13,475 nucleotides of DNA. Origin: an uncultured Bacteroidales bacterium (GTDB taxonomy: Bacteria; Bacteroidota; Bacteroidia; Bacteroidales; UBA932). The notes beneath the pieces are model-generated. The model saw only the letters and a list, made by a program, of their open reading frames with translations. It was not told the DNA's origin and did not search any database. Location: contig ONYJ01000018.1 of the NCBI GenBank assembly GCA_900322025.1, forward strand, positions 1 to 13,475, written 5' to 3'. This document shows, in pieces, positions 6,568 through 11,852 of this stretch; position 1 is the first letter of the stretch, and each line of letters begins with the position of its first letter. The position numbers were made by a program, and so were the translations under genes.

Positions 6568-7221
6568 ATGAAAATTGTAAACCTTTGCGAGCACAACTCC
6601 ATTGTGTGCCAATACTTGGCCGAGCTTAGAGACAGGAAAATTCAAAAAGACAGTATGCGTTTCCGATACAATATGGAGAGAATTGGAATGTATGCCGCAA
6701 TGGAAATTAGCAAGACTCTCAACTATAAAGAAACAGAAATAACAACTCCCTTAGGCATAGCCAAGTGTAAAACATTAGCAGACAAGGTGGTTATATCCTC
6801 TATAATGAGAGCCGGCCTAACCTTGCACAATGGGGTGCTAAAGATTTTTGACAAGGCAGAAAATTCTTTTGTTGCAGCCTATCGCAAATATGGTAACAAC
6901 AACAAATTTCTTATACAAATGGAGTATATCAGCAAACCACCTATTGAGGGCAAGGTGCTAATTCTCACAGATTGTATGATTGCCACAGGCAGTTCTCTAA
7001 TGTTGGCATACAACAAACTCATAGATGAAGGAGAGCCCCTGCATACCCATATAATTTCTTCCATCTGCAGCGAGGCGGCTCTGGCATACCTATCTAAACA
7101 GTTGCCACACAAGAGAGTAACACTATGGGTTGGAGCTATTGACGAAGAACTCACCAACAAAGCATACATAATACCGGGGCTCGGCGATGCCGGCGACCTT
7201 GCCTACGGAGAAAAAATCTGA
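6568..7221 (+). CDS. upp: Uracil phosphoribosyltransferase
   Basis: Makes UMP from uracil and PRPP in pyrimidine salvage. The 217-residue form starting at ATG 6568 matches the family; an in-frame ATG at 6526 would add 14 unrelated residues and would overlap the promoter boxes, so I rejected it. Seen motifs: IMRAGL (79-84); the PRPP loop LTDCMIATGSS (133-143), a variant of the common DPMLATGGS with Asp135 kept; and the uracil-site C-terminus AIDEEL (190-195) and PGLGDAGD (203-210). The loop differs from the Gram-positive and proteobacterial consensus, but all landmark residues are recognisable. It is convergent with rpoN, with 11 bases between the stops. Confidence 0.94.
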   Translation: MKIVNLCEHNSIVCQYLAELRDRKIQKDSMRFRYNMERIGMYAAMEISKTLNYKETEITTPLGIAKCKTLADKVVISSIMRAGLTLHNGVLKIFDKAENSFVAAYRKYGNNNKFLIQMEYISKPPIEGKVLILTDCMIATGSSLMLAYNKLIDEGEPLHTHIISSICSEAALAYLSKQLPHKRVTLWVGAIDEELTNKAYIIPGLGDAGDLAYGEKI

Positions 7222-7243
7222 GAAATACCCCTTTATATTTCTC
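7211..7243 (-). terminator. Probable intrinsic terminator of rpoN
   Basis: An 8-base perfect inverted repeat, GAGAAATA (7220-7227) and TATTTCTC (7236-7243), spans the gap between the convergent genes. Read on the minus strand it is followed by AGA and a run of six T residues (7216-7211), as an intrinsic terminator would be. The stem is AT-rich (three G/C pairs of eight), so it is modest. The rpoN stop codon falls in the loop and the T-run lies inside upp. On the plus strand no T-run follows. Confidence 0.5.
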
Positions 7244-8669
7244 TTCTCAAACGAGCTATAGGAATATTCAGTTGGCTGCGATATTTTGCTATGGTTCTTC
7301 TGGATATTTTATAGCCTTTGGCCGTTAGTAAATCTACTAATTCCTCGTCTGTAAGAGGCTTAGACTTGTCTTCTACCTCAACGCTTTGCTGTAAAATTTT
7401 CTTGATTTCTCGAGTAGAAACCTCCTCGCCTGAGTCTGTAACCAAACCCTCTGAGAAGAAGTGTTTTAGCGGATATATTCCAAATGGAGTTTGCACATAT
7501 TTGCTGTTAACCACTCTCGATATAGTGGAGATATCTAAGCCTGTAGCCTCCGCTATATTCCTAAGTACCATTGGTTTGAGCTTAGTGTCATCACCGTCTA
7601 AGAAATACTCCCTCTGAAACTTTACAATGGCATCCATAGTACGCTGCATTGTATCTTGCCTTCTGTTGATGGCCTCTATAAACCACTTGGCACTCTCCAC
7701 CCTGCTTTTGACAAATGTAGAGGCAGCCTTTTCTTCCTTGGAGGCAGCAGATTTCTTATCCATGTACTTTTCGTACTCGCGGCTTACCTTAATCTGAGGT
7801 ATATTGAATTTAGGCAAAGTTACCACGAGGCGGCCTTCTTCTACCTCAAGAATAAAATCCGGCACAATCTGCATCGTCTGATCTGAGTAAGAATCATCTA
7901 CTTGCCCTCCTGGATGAAGATTTAATTTTCTGATAATATCGTACGCATCTTTAAGCTGATCTTCCGTTATAGATAACTTAGACATTATCTTCTCAAAATG
8001 CTTCTTGGTAAATTCGTCGTAAAAGTTCTGCAGAATCTGCTGCGCATTTTCTACCGCCAAAGTGCGGTTCTCCTTGGCTTTCAGCTGCAAAAGCAGGCAT
8101 TCCCTCGTATTGCGCGCCCCTACTCCCACAGGGTCGAGCTGCTGTATATCTGCAACTAAAATCTCTTCCAGCTCTTTTTCTGAGGTTTCTATGCCCAGCC
8201 TCAAATAAATATCGTTGACCAAAGAAGGCAGCTCGCGCTTCAAATAACCCGTAGAATCCATGCTGCCTATGATAAAAGAAGCTATAGCCCGGCGTTTCTG
8301 ATCCATCTTCCGTAGGCCTATCTGGTCTAAAAGAGATTGATACAAGCTCTCCTTAACAGAGAATGTATTGTATTGCGGCCTCTCGTCTTTTCCACGATTA
8401 TTTATGTATAATCTATAAGAAGGTATAGTATCGTCTTTAACCTCAGACAAGGATATCTTTTTCTGTTCCTGCGGATTATCTTCAGAACGGTTTTCTTCTG
8501 GATCTTCCAATACCGGATTCTCCTCTATTTCCTTTTGTATCTTCTGTTCAAGTTCTACAAGAGGAAGCTCCAGAAGCTTTATGGTTTGAATCTGTATAGG
8601 TGTTAAAGTTTGCACCTGAACAGTAGTCTGCCCCAACCCAATACCCGTTTTTGATGTTTGTTTTGCCAT
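7233..8669 (-). CDS. rpoN: RNA polymerase sigma-54 factor
   Basis: Directs RNA polymerase to -24/-12 promoters, which open only with an ATP-driven enhancer-binding activator. The 478-residue form starting MAKQTSKTG has the three regions. Region I is Gln/Leu-rich (about 10-50, ending EIEENPVLED). An acidic linker follows (about 54-80), then the core-binding middle and a C-terminal DNA-binding part with a helix-turn-helix (AEATGLDISTISRVV) and the RpoN box SRRTIAKYR (456-464), close to the canonical ARRTVAKYR. An upstream in-frame ATG at 8789 would add 40 residues that overlap the divergent gene and its promoter, so the ATG at 8669 is preferred. No partner activator gene is in the window. Confidence 0.96.
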   Translation of the reverse strand: MAKQTSKTGIGLGQTTVQVQTLTPIQIQTIKLLELPLVELEQKIQKEIEENPVLEDPEENRSEDNPQEQKKISLSEVKDDTIPSYRLYINNRGKDERPQYNTFSVKESLYQSLLDQIGLRKMDQKRRAIASFIIGSMDSTGYLKRELPSLVNDIYLRLGIETSEKELEEILVADIQQLDPVGVGARNTRECLLLQLKAKENRTLAVENAQQILQNFYDEFTKKHFEKIMSKLSITEDQLKDAYDIIRKLNLHPGGQVDDSYSDQTMQIVPDFILEVEEGRLVVTLPKFNIPQIKVSREYEKYMDKKSAASKEEKAASTFVKSRVESAKWFIEAINRRQDTMQRTMDAIVKFQREYFLDGDDTKLKPMVLRNIAEATGLDISTISRVVNSKYVQTPFGIYPLKHFFSEGLVTDSGEEVSTREIKKILQQSVEVEDKSKPLTDEELVDLLTAKGYKISRRTIAKYRSQLNIPIARLRREI

Positions 8670-8677
8670 ATATACTT

Positions 8678-8685
8678 CAAAGATA
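8678..8685 (-). promoter_or_regulatory. -7 promoter element of rpoN
   Basis: On the minus strand TATCTTTG matches TAnnTTTG exactly and ends eight bases before the rpoN ATG. A start a few bases downstream would give a leader of about three to five bases, i.e. nearly leaderless. No -33 TTTG is evident. It is back-to-back with the plus-strand box at 8696-8703. Confidence 0.55.
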
Positions 8686-8695
8686 CTATTTTTTT

Positions 8696-8703
8696 TATTT
8701 TTG
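8696..8703 (+). promoter_or_regulatory. -7 promoter element of the acyltransferase pair
   Basis: TATTTTTG matches TAnnTTTG and lies 32 bases before the ATG at 8736. It is separated by 10 bases from the oppositely directed rpoN box. No -33 TTTG lies at the standard spacing, so the call rests on the -7 box and its position. Confidence 0.5.
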
Positions 8704-8735
8704 TCTCGAAAAGGTCTATAAAACAGCTGCAGAAT

Positions 8736-9569
8736 ATGAGACCAATTGACTTGAATCAGGTAATTAAGAACAAAAGCCCGAAACTTCACAAAAAGCTACC
8801 GAAATTTGCAATTTGGCTGCTCGGTAAGCTTGTTCATATAAAAGAAATAAATCAAGTATTAGAAGAATCCGGACATCTAAAAGGGTTAGATTTTGCAGAT
8901 GCCGTGCTAAAGCACCTAAATGTTACCAATAATGTGGATATACTGCATCCGGAGCTGTTTAACAAGCAAGATCGATACATATTTGTTTCCAATCATCCCT
9001 TGGGAGGTTTAGATGGGCTAATCATAACTACAGAACTTAACAGACGAGTAGGCCCCGCAAAATTTCTTGTAAACGATATATTGATGAACATAGAGCCGCT
9101 GCAAGAATTGTTTGTGCCGGTAAATAACCTTGGCCTTGCCGGAAACTCCCAATTAAACGGCGTTAAAGAGCTATACGCGTCTAATTTTCACGTACTCAAC
9201 TTCCCGTCCGGTGCCTGCTCCAGATTAATCAAAGGAAAAATTCAAGATTTGGAGTGGAGAAAAAGTTTTGTAAAACAAGCCCTGCAGAATAATAGGAAAA
9301 TCGTACCTATGTATTTTTCTGGAAAAAATTCCCGTTTGTTTTACTGGAGTTCCAAAATCAGAATGGCCTTAGGCATAAAGAGTTTCGTAGAAATGATTTT
9401 GCTCCCTCGCGAAATGTTCAGACAACGCAATAAAACATTCCAGTTAATTGTAGGAGACCCTATTTCGCCGGAAGAAATACAAAGTTCAGGAGAAAGCACA
9501 CAAATATGGTGCGATAAAATCAGACAGATTACATATAGCTATGGAAACGGTAATCAAACCTATAGATAG
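8736..9569 (+). CDS. glsA: PlsC-like O-acyltransferase, probable glycine-lipid GlsA type
   Basis: A 277-residue acyltransferase of the lysophospholipid acyltransferase superfamily. The catalytic motif is NHPLGGLDG (86-94, His87 and Asp93). It has five residues between His and Asp instead of the usual four, a variant I recall from the OlsA/GlsA-like and 'hemolysin-like' branch. Further blocks are FPSG (156-159), in place of the FPEG motif, and VPMYFSGKNS (190-199). The start at 8736 is preferred because an upstream in-frame start would run across the rpoN start. The gene overlaps the following GNAT-type gene by 29 bases. From knowledge of Bacteroides, such a pair makes N-acyl glycine (GlsB) and its O-acylated form (GlsA). 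The exact substrate here is inferred. Confidence 0.8.
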   Translation: MRPIDLNQVIKNKSPKLHKKLPKFAIWLLGKLVHIKEINQVLEESGHLKGLDFADAVLKHLNVTNNVDILHPELFNKQDRYIFVSNHPLGGLDGLIITTELNRRVGPAKFLVNDILMNIEPLQELFVPVNNLGLAGNSQLNGVKELYASNFHVLNFPSGACSRLIKGKIQDLEWRKSFVKQALQNNRKIVPMYFSGKNSRLFYWSSKIRMALGIKSFVEMILLPREMFRQRNKTFQLIVGDPISPEEIQSSGESTQIWCDKIRQITYSYGNGNQTYR

Positions 9570-10509
9570 AGAACTCATTAGAAGAGAGCTTACAGCAGAT
9601 AAATTTGTAGGCAAAACCCGCAAAGGCGATAACTTCATATTTGAGATAACAGCAGAAGATTCTCCCTTTACAATGAGAGAGATAGGCAGGCTTCGCGAGG
9701 TTTCGTTCAGGCTTGGTGGAGGCGGAAGCGGCAAGGCGTGCGATATAGATAGTTTTGATACAGACCCGCACGATGCCTATAAGCAACTGCTGGTGTGGGA
9801 TAATGAAAATCAAGAAATTATAGGAGGCTACCGATATATTGTATGTAGTGCTTTAGATACTAAAAAGATGGCCACATCAGAAATCCTGCGGTTTTCGGAG
9901 CAGTTCAAAAGAGAGTTCCTGCCTTGGACCATAGAACTTGGCCGCTCTTTCATACAGCCAAATTATCAGAGTGCAAACATCAGAAGAAAGAGCATATTTG
10001 CCCTCGACAACCTATGGGATGGACTTGGCGCCTTAGTAGCCAAGTACGAAAACATGAAGTACTTCTTTGGCAAGGTTACAATGTATGTAGGATATAACAA
10101 GAGAGCCAGAAACATATTGCTAAACTTTCTGCATCTGTATTTTCCGGATCCCGATAAGCTGGTTACAGCAGAAGACCCTATAGATTGTAGCCGCAACGAC
10201 CCGTACATACATACCCTGTTCAACGGTTTAGAATATAAAGAAGCCTATAAAGTGCTCACTAAAGAACTTAAAACTTACGGAGAAAATATTCCACCGTTAA
10301 TAAACTCATACATGAATCTCTCACCTTCCATGAGAGTGTTCGATACAGCCGTAAACAAATTTTTCGGAGGAGTGGAAGAAACCGGTATCTTGATAAAAAT
10401 ATCAGATATCTACCCAGAAAAAATAGACCGGCACGTTGTTCCTATCCGCAAATGGGCCTTAGATACAAAAAGCAAATGGTGGAAGTTTAAAAAGCATACC
10501 AACCTATAA
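9541..10509 (+). CDS. glsB: GNAT-like N-acyltransferase, probable glycine-lipid GlsB type
   Basis: A 322-residue protein of the OlsB/GlsB-like branch of GNAT acyltransferases, which transfer a 3-hydroxyacyl chain from acyl-ACP to an amino group. Supporting segments: RLREVSFRLGGGGSG (50-64) followed by CDIDSFD (67-73), the acyl-carrier loop region EIIGGYRYI (92-100), and IELGRSFIQPNYQ (131-143), which is characteristic of these enzymes. The start lies 29 bases inside the upstream acyltransferase gene, so the two are probably translated together. In Bacteroides the equivalent enzyme initiates glycine-lipid synthesis; an ornithine- or other amino-acid substrate is an alternative that sequence alone cannot exclude. 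Its 3' end overlaps the convergent SPOR gene by 23 bases. Confidence 0.82.
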   Translation: METVIKPIDRELIRRELTADKFVGKTRKGDNFIFEITAEDSPFTMREIGRLREVSFRLGGGGSGKACDIDSFDTDPHDAYKQLLVWDNENQEIIGGYRYIVCSALDTKKMATSEILRFSEQFKREFLPWTIELGRSFIQPNYQSANIRRKSIFALDNLWDGLGALVAKYENMKYFFGKVTMYVGYNKRARNILLNFLHLYFPDPDKLVTAEDPIDCSRNDPYIHTLFNGLEYKEAYKVLTKELKTYGENIPPLINSYMNLSPSMRVFDTAVNKFFGGVEETGILIKISDIYPEKIDRHVVPIRKWALDTKSKWWKFKKHTNL

Positions 10510-10975
10510 TAGACTTAACAACCTTTGCCTGCTTGTGTGTAGGAGATAGTTCATACAGAATCTTCATAGCATCGATTTTTGTTCTGAAATCCCCCACATG
10601 CACCATAAAGAAGGGCGCCTGATAAGATCTATACACATTCAGCTGCGGATATGAAGATTTCAGAGAGCTCGCTATTGAAGAAGAGGCCCCTCTGGCATTT
10701 TTACTGTTGCTGGAATACACCAAAATCTTATACCCATAATTCTTACTCTTTGCAGCAGAAGCGTTGTAAGAATCAAAAGCTCTTTTAACATCACTACTCT
10801 GCTCCACAGACACATTCCCCTGAACATCTGCATTTAACATAGAAAAAACAGGGTTATATGTCAAAGAAGTATCTGCCGGATTCTTACGCATTTTATTTAC
10901 AACCGTTGTATCTTGCCCATAAACAGACAAAGAGAAAAACATTACAACAGCTATTACATAAGCAATTTTTTCCAT
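10487..10975 (-). CDS. Secreted SPOR-domain protein
   Basis: A 162-residue protein with an N-terminal signal peptide (hydrophobic 4-18; likely cleavage after VYG, before Gln21). A polar Ser/Asn-rich linker follows, and a C-terminal SPOR domain (about 80-158) with 'YKILVYSSNSKNA' and 'PFFMVHVGDFRTKIDAMKIL', typical of the fold. SPOR domains bind denuded glycan strands of peptidoglycan, often at division sites, so an envelope role is likely but the precise job is unknown. The gene overlaps the upstream LEA-like gene by 22 bases, implying coupled expression. Its 3' end runs 23 bases into the oppositely directed acyltransferase gene. Confidence 0.87.
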   Translation of the reverse strand: MEKIAYVIAVVMFFSLSVYGQDTTVVNKMRKNPADTSLTYNPVFSMLNADVQGNVSVEQSSDVKRAFDSYNASAAKSKNYGYKILVYSSNSKNARGASSSIASSLKSSYPQLNVYRSYQAPFFMVHVGDFRTKIDAMKILYELSPTHKQAKVVKSIIGWYAF

Positions 10976-11493
10976 AGTTTCATCTTTTTTAGGTAAGAGA
11001 CCGCTTTCTCAACAAAGTTGTGTAAAGGTATATCTTTTTTTACATACGGAATACTCACTATCCCACTCTTTAGAGTAGCACATATCTCCATGGTAAAGTC
11101 TTTATCGTTTAATTTCTGGTCGCCACTCAACAAAAATTCCGCCAGCCAGAGAGCATCTTCCAATGTTACCCTGACTTTTACCCTGCTCTGCGACACTCCC
11201 AACGGCGTAGCCTTCAACACATCATGCGTATAAAATGTAGCCAGTTTTTTATCTTTCCAATACACAAAACCTGTAAAGCCCTCTGCAGTAACAGACAGGT
11301 TCGAAGGGTTATCTATATCTACCAACAGCACAGCATCTACACTCTTGAAGGAAGAAATATTTAATTCCTCCAGATGAATTTCCTTCACACTAATTTCTTT
11401 ATAGTTTCTCTTGCAAGAAGTAGAAGCTAACACTCCCGACAATACAGTCAGAAGAAGCGAAATAAACAGTATTCTAAAATTTATGGTAAACAT
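10954..11493 (-). CDS. LEA14-like (LEA type 2) protein, probable lipoprotein
   Basis: A 179-residue protein with an N-terminal hydrophobic segment (about 5-24) ending in ASTSCKRN. Cys27 is a possible lipidation site, although the -3 residue is Ser rather than Leu, so the lipobox is imperfect. The body (about 33-160) is beta-rich and contains 'SFKSVDAVLLVDIDNPSNL', resembling the 'xxVxxxVxNPN' core of LEA14/WHy-type domains in bacterial envelope proteins. Function unknown. It is the first gene of a minus-strand pair with the SPOR gene and has the best-matching promoter in the window. Confidence 0.65.
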   Translation of the reverse strand: MFTINFRILFISLLLTVLSGVLASTSCKRNYKEISVKEIHLEELNISSFKSVDAVLLVDIDNPSNLSVTAEGFTGFVYWKDKKLATFYTHDVLKATPLGVSQSRVKVRVTLEDALWLAEFLLSGDQKLNDKDFTMEICATLKSGIVSIPYVKKDIPLHNFVEKAVSYLKKMKLWKKLLM

Positions 11494-11521
11494 ACCCTGA
11501 ATAGAAATCTTTGCTTGTGTA

Positions 11522-11553
11522 CAAAGTTAAAAATCTTATCTATCTTTGTCAAA
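11522..11553 (-). promoter_or_regulatory. Promoter of the LEA-like/SPOR pair with both -33 and -7 elements
   Basis: On the minus strand the sequence reads TTTG (11553-11550), a 20-base spacer, then TAACTTTG (11529-11522). This fits the Bacteroides primary-sigma consensus TTTG-N19-21-TAnnTTTG exactly. It ends 28 bases before the LEA-like ATG, giving a leader of about 20-25 bases. This is the only promoter here with both elements at standard spacing. Confidence 0.7.
11541..11548 (+). promoter_or_regulatory. Candidate -7 element driving the repeat region and miaB
   Basis: TATCTTTG on the plus strand matches TAnnTTTG. A TTG at 11515-11517 lies 23 bases upstream, slightly longer than the usual spacer. 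If used, the transcript would start near 11553 and carry about 300 bases of repeat-rich leader before miaB. A second match, TAGATTTG, lies at 11659-11666 with a TTG 18 bases upstream (11638-11640) and could be an alternative start. Confidence 0.4.
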
Positions 11554-11690
11554 CAATGCGCCTCTTTTCGATAAGCCATTCAAGTACAGACCCCAAGTGC
11601 TGAGGTTTGTAACAGCGAAAACTTTTCGAGAAGTTGGTTGAATACAACCATGAGTGGTTAGATTTGTAACGGCGATATCTTTTCGAGAAG
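11544..11690 (+). repeat. Degenerate tandem repeat family A (about 57-base unit)
   Basis: Two clear copies, 11602-11633 and 11659-11690, are offset by 57 bases and agree at 27 of 32 positions; shared cores are TTTGTAAC and CTTTTCGAGAAG. A third, more diverged copy (11545-11575) keeps TTTGT, AAC, GCG and CTTTTCGA with small insertions. Between the two clear copies is a perfect hairpin, TGGTTG (11635-11640) and CAACCA (11645-11650), around a four-base loop. The gap has no convincing gene. Confidence 0.85.
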
Positions 11691-11697
11691 ATGCAGC

Positions 11698-11830
11698 AAG
11701 AACAGTTGCTTCAAAAAGATACTTTGAAGGACATGCGTTAAGAACAGTTGCTTCGAAAAGATACTTTGAAGGATATGCTTTGAGGAAGATATTTTGAAGG
11801 AAGATACTTGAAAGAAATACTTTGAAGGGA
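11698..11830 (+). repeat. Tandem repeat family B (42-base unit decaying into about 14-base sub-repeats)
   Basis: Two adjacent 42-base copies, 11698-11739 and 11740-11781, match at 39 of 42 positions. Their core GATACTTTGAAGGA (11718-11731, 11760-11773) recurs in degenerate form at 11788-11801, 11803-11816 and 11816-11830, at shrinking spacing. Each full unit can form a 7-pair hairpin with a 7-base loop (CTTCAAA with TTTGAAG at 11709-11729; the second copy has one G-U pair). The array ends 22 bases before the miaB ATG. Confidence 0.9.
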
Positions 11831-11852
11831 GTTGCATGATATAAACAGAAAC

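Noticed and set aside
8670..8789. N-terminal extension of RpoN by 40 residues
   Set aside because: It would overlap the divergent acyltransferase start and both promoter boxes; the normal sigma-54 region I begins right after the ATG at 8669.
11654..11797. Plus-strand frame of 47 codons from a GTG through the repeats, containing two RTVASKRYFEG units
   Set aside because: No ATG start and no ribosome-binding site; it simply reads the in-phase repeat. Kept only as a competing reading in the finding about the minus-strand frame.
11544..11830. Possible CRISPR-like array
   Set aside because: The repeats are contiguous or degenerate with shrinking spacing, there are no unique spacers of constant length, and no cas genes are nearby.
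11836..11844. Two-codon upstream frame (ATG ATA TAA) just before miaB, after a purine-rich GAAGGGAG
   Set aside because: Too short to support, and the purine-rich stretch is part of the repeat; initiation there cannot be shown from sequence.
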